A stretch of DNA of 64,000 nt from Paralithodes platypus. Taxonomy: Eukaryota > Arthropoda > Malacostraca > Decapoda > Lithodidae. A program made the position numbers and the translations under genes. The notes beneath the pieces are model-generated. The model saw only the letters and a list, made by a program, of their open reading frames with translations. It was not told the DNA's origin and did no database searches. Location: contig CM064485.1 of assembly GCA_032716605.1 (NCBI GenBank), forward strand, positions 33,829,722-33,893,721, read 5' to 3'. How positions within the stretch are numbered: position 1 is the stretch's first letter; every line of letters starts with the position of its first letter. Below are positions 43,980 through 54,938 of the stretch, in pieces.

Positions 43980-44831
43980 GTGGCTTCGGTCGCCAGGGCA
44001 AGTACCACACCTCTCAGAGCCACACACACACATTACACTGTTTATTTCTACACCGAGAAGCGACTCTCTGGCTGTCATTTCTCGGAGTCTTCTTCTAGAC
44101 TGAGACATAGAGAGCAACCCTGGACCCACCCGCAAATATATATGCCCAACGTGCTCAAATATATATGCCCAACGTGCTCAAATATATATGCCCAACGTGC
44201 TCAAATATATATGCCCAACGTGCTCAAATATATATGCCCAACGTGCTCAAATATATATGCCCAACGTGCTCAAATATATATGCCCAACGTGCTCAAATAT
44301 ATATGCCCAACGTGCTCAAAACCTATCACTTCGAGTCGCCACACAAAGGGTTCAGTTCTCTGCAACTCATGCGGGAACTGGATCCATTTCACCTGCATAA
44401 CACTTGCCTCCACGGACAACTATACAAACACCTGGACCTCATGCCCCTCTTTTGCCCAGTCAAACACCTCTCCTACACCCCCCACGCCTTTCCTTAACAA
44501 CCAACCAATCCTTTCCGTACCACCCACATCCTCAACCCCTCACATCCTACCACAACCTAATCCATCCATACCCTCATCTCCTGCACCTCAATCCCCATCC
44601 CCACCTCACCCACCTCCTTCCTCCTCACCCCCACCCTCACCTCATACCCGTGCAGCAGCACACAACATACACCGCACACACATCAACATTCTTCAACTAA
44701 ACAATAACACAAAGAAACACGAACTCTCACACTTCATCAAACAAAACAACATACACATTGCCATATTACAAGAAACAAAACTTTACACAACACAAAAGAC
44801 ACCTACATTTCATGACTTCACCACCATCTGA
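43980..44831 (+). pseudogene. LINE-C N-terminal protein: expanded PHD finger and start of endonuclease
   Basis: Roughly 284 codons stay open. After a short basic leader, eight copies of a 23-bp unit are translated in all three phases in turn, giving MPNVLK, YICPTCS and NIYAQRAQ. The last CPTC is the first half of a PHD-type finger completed by CNSCGNWIHFTC. A long Pro/Ser linker follows, then INILQLNNNTKKHEL and IAILQETKL, the opening of an APE-type endonuclease. A stop at 44829-44831 ends the frame and the endonuclease continues in other phases. The true start is uncertain. Confidence 0.75.
44133..44320 (+). repeat. 23-bp tandem repeat, eight copies, within a coding region
   Basis: The unit AAATATATATGCCCAACGTG plus CTC is repeated eight times with no visible change. 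It encodes the first Cys pair of the PHD finger in one phase. Because 23 is not a multiple of three, three units are needed to return to phase (23 residues). Confidence 0.97.
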
Positions 44832-46250
44832 CAAGACCGGGCCAACGGCAGCGGAGGTGGACTCGTCACCTTGGTTCACAAAGCAATAAACTTCTCAGAC
44901 CACAGTGCGCTCACCAAATCACTCCTCCCTCCGCATGATAATGCAACAGAAACACAATCCATCAAATTAAGCACTGGCATTAATTCAAACACAACCATCA
45001 TAAGTACATGCATCCTCCCCCCCCCCCCCCCTCCTCCCCAACATCCCCTACAGTACCCAATGACTACATTCCACAATTACAATATATCACAAACACTCCA
45101 CACATCATCCTGGGTGGTGATTTCAATTATATGTTTTCACCAACCAACTTTAATTCTAAACTCAATTAATGAAATCAACAAAAACATGTGGCACTCCAAA
45201 AATTCGAACCTAGAATGCTCACACCGAAATTCCGCGCATTTATGCATTACGCTATCAAGACAGTTTCATGCCAAGACGTCGGCCTGGTTTGTTAATAGCC
45301 ATGACACAGACAGAGGGTTGGTCCTACAACGCCAATCAGATAACCTTTTCATCCTTAATGACATCCATCAACATACCCATATTCCCCACCAACCCCTCTA
45401 CCACCCATCATCTCCAGATATCACCTTTTGCTCCCTAGAACTCGCCCCCACAACATCCTGGAGGACAGTTCCGATCACCTCCCGATCATTATCTATTTAT
45501 CACCACCAAAATCAGAATCACCCCAGCTAGCCACAGATACACATACACTAAATATAAAAGAGCCAACTGGGAAGCTTTCACAAATGAGACAATATAACAT
45601 TTTGAAACCCTAAACAGCACACCCATCACTAACATCATAATACTGTTCACACATTCAACACAACTATCCAAAACCCTGACAAAAAACACATTCCAAGAGG
45701 TAACAGAAAAAGACACAACCCCAACTTCACACCATCAATTCAAAACCTCATCAGACAACGCGACACACTGAAACACTCCCCAACACCCCACACACAACAC
45801 ATTCAAGCACTCAACACACAGATTAGCAACAAACTACTAGAACAACAATTATTAAATTGGAATAACTACCTCCAAACATTTGGTCACAAAACAGATTAAA
45901 AAAACTCTATAAAACACTAAACAGCATCACACTTTCCAACATCAACACATCACAATCACATGCTGCAATCACAACAACAGACTCTATTCCTTCATATAAA
46001 CACCAAACAAACACTCTCATTAATCACTTCTCTCATGTTAGCCACCTAAACCCCCATCAAGACGACCGAAGTGTCATCTGACGTAAGAGATAATTCCCCA
46101 CAGACCCTGACTATGCACCCTTCACCAACAACGAGACAAAGCACATCATCAACAATCTCAAGCACTCACCCGCCTGTGGTCCAGACAACATAAGAAACAC
46201 ACACCTCAGACAACAAGGCATACAAGCACTCACCAACATATCAAACTACA
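44832..46250 (+). pseudogene. LINE-C endonuclease and RT start
   Basis: Multiple phases carry endonuclease pieces: GGDFN (about 45117-45128) is followed by the SINE-3 insertion, then AKTSAWFVNSHDTDRGLVLQRQ-type sequence (short motifs TSAWFVNSHD, DRGLVLQRQ), SPDITFCS and SSDHLPIIIYLSPP, where SDH is the C-terminal catalytic motif. Near 46140-46230 the RT begins with NNETKHIINNLKHSPACGPDNI. Poly-C at about 45018-45032. No long frame remains. Confidence 0.75.
45130..45264 (-). mobile_element. SINE-3, copy 2, inside the LINE-C endonuclease
   Basis: Reverse complement of 40020-40160 over its full length, including the B-box region (TTCGAACC at 45203-45210). It separates GGDFN from AKTSAWF, residues normally adjacent in LINE endonucleases. 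Flanks share TTTCA, a possible remnant of a target duplication. Confidence 0.8.
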
Positions 46251-46287
46251 GTTATTCACACAACACAATACTAGACATCTGGAGGCA

Positions 46288-46727
46288 TGTTTTTTTATAT
46301 TTTTATGTTCTATGTGAGTGAGGGAGACAAACTGCAGACCTGTCGGTAGTGAATGCCTCCCCCAGAGTTGAAAGAGTGACAGGGCAAAAATCAAAGGACG
46401 TTCGAGCCAAAACGCCTGGACACACAAAGTTTGAAGCAATTTAAGTCATAGGAGGAGGGAAAGAAGAGAGAGAGATTGTAGAGTTGGTGAGTGGACAGGA
46501 GTTAATGATACGAAAGGCCTTCCTTTCTACTTTGTCTAGGAGTGCGGTGTGAGAGGATCCTCCCAACACATGTGAACAATACTCAATACAAGGACGCACT
46601 GTGCCCGTGTACAGAACAATACTCAATAAAAGGACGCACTGTGCCCCTGTACAGAGCAAGAGGCTGTGCAGGGGTAAAGAACCCCTTGAGGCGGTTGAGC
46701 ACACCCAGCTTCTGGGAGGCTGCCTTA
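46288..46727 (-). mobile_element. LINE-A 3' fragment inside LINE-C
   Basis: Minus-strand match to the LINE-A 3' end, from an A-rich tail at about 46288 through GACAGGGC, the DKVERKAFRIINS region and ALYTGTVRPCIEYC to TTCTGGGAGGCTGCCTTA at about 46727. A ~45-bp tandem duplication of the TACAGAGCAAT...CAAGGACGCACTG part lies at about 46570-46650. LINE-C sequence between RT fingers and YTDD is missing here. Confidence 0.8.
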
Positions 46728-46739
46728 TACACTTATACA

Positions 46740-47881
46740 CACCCCACACACCCCAAATTGATATAGCTTCTTACACAGATGACATAACACTCACATGTAC
46801 ACACCAAGATCCAGACAGAGCAACACATCTCCTTCAACACACTACATGACTGGTGCACTACAAACAGACTCAAATTAGCCCCAGCCAAATCCACTGCAAC
46901 CCTCCTCACAAGCTGGACAGCCGAATACAAAAACACCCTGCACCTCACCATAAACAACACCCCCCTAACACACACACACTCACCCAAATTCCTAGGAGTA
47001 ACATATGATACTCTAATGACATTCAAACAACATATCACTAACATAAACAACTATACTGACACCCATACTTAACGCCCTCAGGTCACTTGCCCACACAATA
47101 TTTGGACACAACAAAGAGACTACCACCACAGTATACAAACAATACATAAGATCAGTGATGGAATATGTAAACCCTGCCTGGGGGGCTTCCAACCTAGCTG
47201 TAATACATCACAAGACCTTGCACACCATTTAAAACAAAGCCCTAAAAATCATCACAGGCTGCACAGCTACTACACCTACAGATCACCTACATCAAGAAAC
47301 CAAAGTCCTCAAAGTCAAAGACCACCTGGACATGAGAGGGACTCAATTCCTAGCTGCAGCCTCCACGAACCAACACCATCCACTACACTACATGGCAGCA
47401 AATCCACAGATACCAAGGAATATCAAAACAACAGCCAGGACACGATACCACAGACAAATACTGTCATATCTCCCTACCTGCCTACACCAAACCAGCTTCC
47501 AGAAGCACATCCATATATCATATCTCTCGCCGTTCCATCCAATCACTCAAAGACAACACGCAGCTGCAGGCACGACCTCCTGAAATCCATCCTTCTGAAT
47601 CCTCCCTTCCTCGTGAGGAAAGAGTCCACCTAGCCAGGCTGAGATGTGTGCACCATCCAGCTCTTCTGAGCCATGAGAAAAGACTGGATAACTCCGTCGT
47701 CGACACCTGCCCAGGATGCAACACAACACCACATACTATTAAACGCATCATAGAAGACTGCATTCCACACAATCACTTATGCCAACAACATAATCTACAC
47801 TCCTTGAGAGCCTTGTGGGATAGCCCGACCGTGGTCATTACCTTCCTTAGGGACTCGGGGCTGCTCGGTCATGCAGCCTAG
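46740..47881 (+). pseudogene. LINE-C RT catalytic site to C-terminus
   Basis: Resumes with IASYTDDITLTC, the RT YxDD box, then FLGVTYD, NALRSLAHTIFG, VYKQYIRSVMEYVNPAWG and a C-terminal zinc-finger-like CPGCNTTPHTIKRIIEDC, ending TFLRDSGLLGHAA with stop at 47879-47881. Frame changes about every 200-300 bp. The (CAA)-type tail follows at 47885-47905. Confidence 0.8.
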
Positions 47882-47905
47882 GGAACGACAACAACATACA
47901 ATTGT

Positions 47906-48589
47906 AGTTTGAAGTAGGCTAAGAGAGAGAGAGGAAGAGAGAGAATATTATATATTTTTTACAAAACATACCGTGTTAACATCAATTCTCTTTAGTGCCT
48001 CTCTTGTTTGACCTATTGCCTGGTTGTCCTAGATCGCCTTGTCCATGTCAACATATGTTATTTTCTAAGTCTGTTATTCTTAATGTATGCTACTTTGCAT
48101 TGTATCTATTCCTGCAATGTTATATTTCCCATCAATGTGCTAGTGTCGTGTTGGTGATATATTTAGTGGAAAAATTGTCATTCTCATGCCTGAGTTGTAA
48201 ATATTTCTACTGTAGTAGGTGAAGAGGCACAATTTTAAGGTATCGTTGCATGTTAAGGTAATCAGACCAGTAACTGGCAAAATATATGACAATGAAGATA
48301 ACCCACCCTTTCCGAAGTAAAGGAGTCGCTGTCTAGGCTGAATGACTGCAAGGTATCTGGTGTCTGAAGTGTTTTGGCATAACTGTTGAAAACCTGTGAA
48401 GCAACCAGGAATAAATTTAAACTTGGTCTGGAATTCTATTTGGCAAATTGATACAATTCCCCATTACTAATGTGACTGTGTTGTAATTATGTGAAAATGA
48501 TGGGTAATCGACATGACTGCATCAACACTGTTCAAAGGGTGTAGATGCAGTTGTGGACTGACTGCTATATCCAAGTGAAAACTAAATAG
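47906..48589. other. No gene seen; GA microsatellite at 47918-47945
   Basis: Low-complexity GA run, then AT-rich DNA without recognisable frames. Confidence 0.5.
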
Positions 48590-48900
48590 TCCTTCATCGA
48601 CATCTAACATTCATTACAAAGGCTTGTCAAATGCTATGGAAAAGTTGAAGACAATATTGGCAGCTTGTCTAATTTTGCGGTTGCTAAGGATTTTTGAAAT
48701 GTCATAATTATTCACGATATTTGAGTATATTGCCATGGCGAGAGGCATTATAGTTTGTCTAAGAAATGGCCCCATCTTAAGTTGTTGAATAACATGCTTT
48801 ATTTTTCTTAGAAAAAAGTGTAATAAGAGAAACAGGCTTATATTCAGAGGAAAGGGATGGGAAGATTGCGTCTTGGACCCTGGTCAGAATGTAAAGGTGC
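48590..48900 (-). pseudogene. Decayed LINE RT relic
   Basis: Minus-strand frames give SSEYKPVSLITLFSK (compare EYRPISLLS...SK in LINE RTs), then SKILSNRKI and VFNFSIAFDK, which resembles the VALDFSKAFD palm motif. Order and spacing are right, but the fragment is full of changes and the family cannot be named. Confidence 0.4.
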
Positions 48901-49393
48901 AGCTATATATACTAAGTGCAGCTACTTGACGTCATGGTAATAATCCTAACTGCTATTTCTTATATATATTTACAGCCATATCCATTATAACTATATAATG
49001 TTATCTCCGTGTGTTCCAGAACAATTGCACGGTTGGCTGTGAAAGGTGTTGCTCAGAAGTTCACAGCGTGCTGAATACAAATGCTCTCGTCCAATCAGTA
49101 TACGAGGTTCATGGTGAGCTGAGTTGCCATTGGCCAGCGCAGGGTAATGAAGGTGTGTATAGTCATGGTCAAAAGTCGTTGCTAACTTAACCTTTATTTT
49201 CCCCGTCTGATATCAGACAAAAATGACTGCAAACAAATACATAACATTTTTATATAATGACTCACCTTGTGTTCGTTAAATGGTTATTTCCTTTATTTAC
49301 CAGATAACTTGCCAAAGTTGAAACAATGGAGGTAGGCCATGACTTTTGATCATGACTGTACCAAAGGTTTGTTTACATCTGGCTGTTACAATG
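48901..49393. other. No gene seen
   Basis: No recognisable features before the minisatellite. Confidence 0.5.
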
Positions 49394-49755
49394 TTGAGAG
49401 GGCGGCTTGATAACACAGCGTTGATAACACAGTGTTGATAACAGCGTTGATAACAACATTGATAACACAGTGTTGATAACACAGGGTTGATAACGCAGCA
49501 TTGATAACACAGTGTTGATAACACAACGTTGATAACAGAGCGTTGATAATACAGCGTTGATAACACAGCGTTGATAACACAGCGTTGATCACACAGCGTT
49601 GATAACACAGGGTTGATAACACAGAGTTGATAACAGAGCGTTAATAACAACATTGATCACACAGCGTTGATAACACAGCGTTGATCACACAGCGTTGATA
49701 ACACAGGGTTGATAACACAGCGTTGATAACACAGCGTTAATAGCACAGCGTTGAT
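49394..49755 (+). repeat. 15-bp minisatellite (GTTGATAACACAGCG)
   Basis: About two dozen imperfect copies, with variants such as GTTGATAACAGC, CATTGATAACAA, and GTTGATCACACAGC. It is open in several phases on both strands because the unit lacks stops there; the resulting Cys/Leu-rich frames are not genes. Confidence 0.95.
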
Positions 49756-49914
49756 ATTAAAATACACAATATTAAATTAACGGCAATACTTCCTTTCACA
49801 ACGCAAGTATTCAAGCGGCATGATAAAGCACGGCAGACACCTTATGTAGCACTATTAACAGTAACCAACTCCTAATTGCATATTACCATAGGTATCTAGC
49901 TTGTTGGATCTAAG
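49756..49914. other. Short unique spacer
   Basis: Nothing identified. Confidence 0.5.
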
Positions 49915-50012
49915 ATTTTTTCTTCTTTTTTCTATGTGAATGAGGGAGACAAAAGGCACAACTGCCTGCAGCGAGTGCCTCCCCCAGATTTCAAAGAGTG
50001 ACAGGGCCGAAA

Positions 50013-51568
50013 TCAAGGGACGTTCGAGCTAAAATGCCTGGACACACGGAGTTTGAAGCAATTTAAGCCATAGGAAGAGGGAAAGACTGATTCTGGGAGA
50101 GAGTTCCAGAGCTCAGCAGTTGAATAGAAGAAAGTCTGAGAATAGCATTTAACTCTTGGGTTGGACAGTTGCGCAGAGTAGGGGTGAGATTGTGTTGCAA
50201 GGTAGAGGAGGTGGTATACACTGGGAAAGCTCCGAGGAACACTGATTATTGTAGTAGCGATAGAATAGTGAGAGAGATGCAACATTGCGGCGAAGAGAGA
50301 GAGATTGCAGAGAATTTGTGAGTGGAGGGGAGTTAATGATACGAAAGGCTTTCCTTTCTACTTTATCTAGGAGTGCGGTGTGAGAAGATCCTCCCCACAC
50401 ATGTGAACAATACTCAATACAAGGACTCACTGTGCCCCTGTACAGAGCAAGTAGCTGCGCAGGGGTAAAGAACCCCTTGAGGCGGTTGAGCACACCCAGC
50501 TTCTGGGAGGCTGCCTTAGCGTGACTGGTAATATGGTCTTTCCAAGTGAGAGCAGAAGAAAAAGAGACACCGAGAACATTGAGGGAAGATGAAGGGTTGA
50601 TTTTTGTATTGTTAAAGAATAAGGGATAGTCCTCTGGAGGTTCCTGGCAGGTAGTAAGATGGATAAATTGAGTTTTTGGAAGCACGAAATGTAACAAGGT
50701 TTTCTCTACCCCAATTGGAAATTGTAGCTGGATCAGAAGATAAGCATTTTATGGCTTCATTACGTTTACTTTTGAGGGACTGCTGGCTGGGGCGTTCTGG
50801 AAAACTAATTGAGTGGTGTAAAGTAGAGTTGTCTGCATATGAATGGATGGGACTAGATGTACAGTTGAGAAGATCATTTATAAAAATTAGAAAGAGAATA
50901 GGAGATAGGACAGAACCCTGAGGAACACCGGAGTTGATAGGATGAGGAATTGAGCGATGGCCGTCCACAACCGCAGCTATGGAACGGCCGGAAAGGAAAT
51001 TAGAGACAAAGGCACAGATGGAGAGACAGAAACCGAAGGAGGGCAGTTTGGAAATTTAAGACTTGTGCCAGACTCTATCGAAGGCCTTCAATATGTCTAG
51101 TGCAACAGAAAAAGTCTCACCGAAGTCCCGAAAGTTGGATGACCAAGAGTTAGTAAGATATGAAAGAAGATCACCAGTAGAGCGACCCTTAAGGAAGCCA
51201 TACTGGCGATCTGAGAGCAGATTATGAGAAGATAAATGCTTAAGAAATTTGGAAGCAAGAATAGTTTCAAAAACTTTAGAGATACAAGAGATGAGAGCAA
51301 TTGGACGATAGTTGGAGGGTTGAGAGCAGTCACCCTTCTTTGCGACAGGTTGAATGAGAGCAAACTTCCAGCAAGAAGGAAAGACGTTAGAGGAGAGACA
51401 GAGACGAAAGAGTTTGCCTAGGCAGGTGGTCAGCACTGAAACACAGTTTTTAAGTACAACAGGAGGAACACCGTCCGGCCCGTACGCCTTCTTAGTATTA
51501 AGCCAAGAGAGGGTAGAAAGTACATCTTTAGAAGAGATTAGGATATTAGGCATAAGTAGGAGAGAGGG
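50013..51568 (-). pseudogene. LINE-A reverse transcriptase
   Basis: RT motifs in order: KKAYGPDGVPPVVLKNC, QPVAKKGDCSQPSNYRPIAL (IALISCISK following), QYGFLKGRSTGDLL, VALDILKAFDRVW (first catalytic Asp), a stop after VWHKS, then SGVPQGSVLSPILF and HSYADN. The normal YADD is YADN (codons near 50829-50840 on the plus strand), which removes a metal-binding Asp; the copy at 37085-37365 retains YADD. The C-terminal part LNRLKGFFTPAQLLALYRG and DKVERKAFRII follows in shifted frames to 50013. The protein copied LINE RNA at the nicked target. Confidence 0.9.
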
Positions 51569-51945
51569 TGGATGGGACTCGTTAGCCTTGATCGGCAACT
51601 CATCTAGGGGAGACAACCTTATACAAATCCGGGTGGATGGGACTCGTCAGCCTTGGTTGGCAACCTGTCTAGGGGAGTAAACCTGATACAGATCTGTACT
51701 GCTTACCTAAGGGTAAAGCAGGTTAGTGGATGGATTAGCCGAACACCACTGTAGAAAAATAGTGCTAACAAGATACACAGAGGGCTTCGGAGTCGGACGG
51801 ATCCTATATTGAGTGGTCAATCCTGTAAGTCCTTCACTAAACTGGCTCGGGTTGTCCCTCTCACAGGAAATAGGTCCACTTGGGGGCATTCTGTGTATGG
51901 CCACCCTCGTAAAGGGAGTAAGGCGTCCGGCAATAGATAGATAGA
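51569..51945 (+). mobile_element. SINE-2, copy 2, with 12-bp target duplication
   Basis: Flanked by TAGGAGAGAGGG at 51557-51568 and again at 51946-51957, a perfect duplication. The 5' part is duplicated in tandem (units starting GTGGATGGGACTCGT at about 51568 and 51633). The 3' end reads GGCGTCCGGCAATAGATAG. It lies in the opposite orientation to the host LINE-A and breaks its RT. Confidence 0.9.
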
Positions 51946-53340
51946 TAGGAGAGAGGGGGATGGAGAGGGAGGAATAGCACCGGAATCATCCAAGGTAGAG
52001 TTTCTGGCAAAAGTTTGAGCAAATATTTCAGCTTTGTCAGAGGAAGAAGTGATGGTTGTGCCATCAGAGTGGAAAAGGGGAGGGAAAGAAGGAGGAAGAA
52101 AAGTTGTTGGAGAGGTTTTTGGCTAGATGCCAGAGAGCTTGGGAAGAGCTAGAGTTGGATAGTTCAGTGCATTTATTATTGATGAAAGAGTGCTTGGCAA
52201 GTCGAAGAACAGATTTGGCTTGATTCCGGGCAGAAACATAGGAAGAATGAGATTCTTGAGTTTTAAGGCATGGGTACCGTTTGAATGCTTCCTCCTTGTT
52301 GTGGACAGCAGTAGAACAAGCGTGAGTAAACCAAGATTTTTTTGCATTAGACTGTGAGAAAGAAAATGGAATGTACGCTTCCATGCCCGAGAGGATTACC
52401 TCGGTAATGCGTTCAGCACTCTCCGAGGGTCCTCGGCCACGGAAGCAGAAGTCATTCCATGGGAAATCAAAGAAGTACTGCCGGAGAGCTTCCCAGTCGG
52501 CAGCGCCAAAGTGCCACAAGCGCCGCTGGCTGGGTGGATCGGATGGCCGTACTGAAGAGATAGGACAGGTGACGGAGATAAGTTTATGGTCGGAGGAGCC
52601 CAAAGGAGAGAAAAGATTGACAGTATAAGAAGAAGGGTTAGAAGTCAGAAATAAGTCAAGAATGTTGGGCCGATCTCCGAAGCAATCCGGGATACGGGTG
52701 GGTTGCTGGACCAGCTGCTCTAGGTCATTTATGATAGAAATTACCTAGGCTTGTTCACCAGGTTTGTCAGTAGAGTGAGAGGAGAGCCATTGGCGGTGGT
52801 GAACGTTGAAATCTCCTAAGATGGAGATTTCAGAGAAGGGAGAGATAGATAGAATGTGTTCCACTTTAGAGTTTAGATAGTCGAATAATTTGGGAAAGTC
52901 GGTAGAGTTAGGGGAAAGATAGAGAGCACAGAAATATTTAGTATGAGAATGACAGGATAGTTTGAGCCATAAAGTTGAGAATTCAGAGGAGTCGAAATCG
53001 GGAATACGAGAGCAAGTGAGTTTGTAGTGCACGTATGCACAACATCCGCCTTTTGCTTTTAAACTAGGATAGAGAAAGTAGGAGGATACAGAGAAGGGGC
53101 TGCTGGCAGTTGCTTCAGACACCTGAGTTTCGGTGAGAAAAAGAAGATCAGGTTTGGAGGAGGAGAGATGGTGTTCGATAGAGTGAAAATTTCAAAAGTT
53201 GATAGTAAGAGTGACAGGCCGTGGTCCTGAGTATTTAGAGGGGTCGTCAGGGGAAGGTCGGGCATGTGTGGGGGTATTTATGGTCCCCCCCACCCTGGTG
53301 ACTCCAAGGCTGGGCCTTTGTTCATCATTTTTGTTTGTAA
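51946..53340 (-). pseudogene. LINE-A endonuclease and linker
   Basis: Endonuclease pieces in several phases: FSTLWLKLSCHSHTKYFC, ISILGDFNVHHRQWL with the catalytic D-x-N, TDKPGEQA, and [14 protein letters not shown] with the SDH motif. The linker holds [20 protein letters not shown] and [13 protein letters not shown]. Frameshifts lie near 52745, 52610 and 52064. Upstream of about 53265 an uncertain stretch may be the end of ORF1. Confidence 0.85.
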
Positions 53341-54726
53341 TAATTATGAAGGAGGAAGTGTGTTGTGGATGTTAAGTGTAGTGAAGTAGATAGGAGGAGG
53401 AGGGGTTTGTGAGAGCATGCTGAACTACTCTCAGTATAAGTGAGGCACAAAGGGAATCAGTAAGAGAGGCCAAGCAAATGAAACAGGAGTTCCAGCAATT
53501 CCTTATCAAATGCCTACAGCCTCTCCTGGTGCCTACAATCTACCCCCATTCCCCCTATTAGTCACCTTGTACGACACGCAGTAGGATGGAGGCCCCCTTA
53601 CCCTCAGGTAAGGGGTGCAATGTATCATACATAACTGGAGGACGAGGACTAGAACAGAGTACACGTTCACAGCATATAAGGTTTTATTTATAAGGTACAA
53701 AATGAGTGCAAACATGTATAATAATTGAGACATACTTGTGTTCTTATTCTTTTAGAGGAGACACAAGGCCTGTGAAAATAATATCTTGAAGGATATAGTT
53801 CACCTCTGTTGGTACTATTTCGTATCAGAGTTCACGAATAACGACACCAACTGTACATTCCAGAACAAAAGCCGTGTCACTCCATCAAAACTTGAACTGT
53901 ACGTTTTTAATACAAACAATTATTCGTTAACAAATCTGAATATTAATGACTGGAAGCTATTATTGAGTTTTGCTTTCATATTTACCGGATAGAAGAATAT
54001 GTCTAGATAATTTAGGTAGGAAACGATTATTGCTAGTGCCTGTACATTATCTATTAACTAACCACTCAAACCCAAATGTTATCTTCACCAGTGACGTCAA
54101 CTGAAGCAGTTCTATACAATCCCAGTTATCGCCAACCTGGATATAAAATAATGACACTATACTACAGCGATAACAGGAATATGTGGTGATTTTGTTATTT
54201 GTTTTTCAAATTCAATTTCGTATATATAGATTCCATTATGAAAATTAAAACAACACCACACATTATTTTGTTCTCGAAATTGCTGTTATTTTGTTGTTGG
54301 TGTTATATATTTTAGGAATAAATTCTCACGGACCGTTGCCACTGTAGGCAGGGAATGAAACATGCTATAGTTGTGTCTTTCAATAATATATTTTGGTCAC
54401 AGCCACTGTATAAATATTCAACTTATCCACAACTTCTCCAAACTAAGTTTAACTTTAACCTTCACAGTGTAAATGAAACAATTCATGTATTGATGACTTG
54501 TGAAGAACGGTCGTATTTGCGAGATGACCGATAACCAAATGGGTGGGCAATATACATTGTTGAGGTAATTAAGGAAGGTCAAAGAAACCTAACACAACAT
54601 AAGCTACATTCCAATTATATTCCTGTTTCACATATACGACTTGAACTTTGAGCTCGGACACGAACGTCTACAACTATAAAAACTTGGCTTCGAAATATTG
54701 ATATGTTAAGGTTTCGTTAATTAACA
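53341..54726. other. No gene seen
   Basis: About 1.4 kb without recognisable coding sequence. Frames at 53533-53733 (-) and 53786-53992 (+) have no motif. A small CCTTACCCTCAGGTAAGG hairpin occurs near 53597-53615. Confidence 0.5.
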
Positions 54727-54749
54727 TTAACCCTTCCCGCCCGGGCAGC
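54727..54749 (+). repeat. piggyBac left terminal inverted repeat
   Basis: TTAA followed by CCCTTCCCGCCCGGGCAGC, the inverted counterpart of 57551-57573. Confidence 0.93.
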
Positions 54750-54938
54750 ATTTTAAAATTAAACCGCGGCAGATGGGCCGGAGCCCGGGTGTCATTTTAA
54801 AATCCCTATGCTTGAAAGCGTGCTTTGAAATCTGCGCGGTTAAAATTTCCTTTGCAGGGGTGATCGCAGCACCACAAAGCCTCAACTACTTACATTATCA
54901 GTCCGTACGTGCCCGCCATAGCGAGATATAGCAAAAAT

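Larger units (their letters stand above)
43862..47905 (+). mobile_element. LINE-C, PHD-finger/endonuclease/RT non-LTR retrotransposon (decayed)
   Basis: From a 5' region with CGATAGGGGAAAGCCGG, through a PHD-type finger, a proline-rich linker, an APE-type endonuclease and an RT to a CysCys-His-type C-terminal motif and a (CAA)-rich 3' end near 47905. The reading frame is interrupted by many indels, a SINE-3 insertion (45130-45264) and a LINE-A fragment that replaces much of the RT (46288-46727). The domain order suits the jockey/I group; the exact clade is not resolved. Confidence 0.85.
49915..53340 (-). mobile_element. LINE-A, longest copy in the window
   Basis: Minus strand, 5' to 3': endonuclease (53265-52560), linker (52550-51950), RT (51568-50150), C-terminus, 3' UTR and A-rich tail near 49915. 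A SINE-2 sits in the RT N-terminal region (51569-51945). Frameshifts and stops are present throughout. Other copies are at 14130, 34457, 35170/37085, 42430, 46288 and 57601. The group is jockey/CR1-like. Sequence beyond about 53340 shows no certain homology, so ORF1 is not identified. Confidence 0.88.

Noticed and set aside
44133..44320. CRISPR-like or satellite array outside genes
   Set aside because: Contiguous 23-bp copies with no spacers, embedded in a LINE coding region.
49297..49653. Cys/Leu-rich 118-residue minus-strand frame
   Set aside because: Translation of the 15-bp minisatellite; the periodicity follows the DNA unit and other phases are open as well.
49394..49755. CRISPR-like array
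   Set aside because: Units are contiguous without unique spacers and the DNA is clearly eukaryotic.
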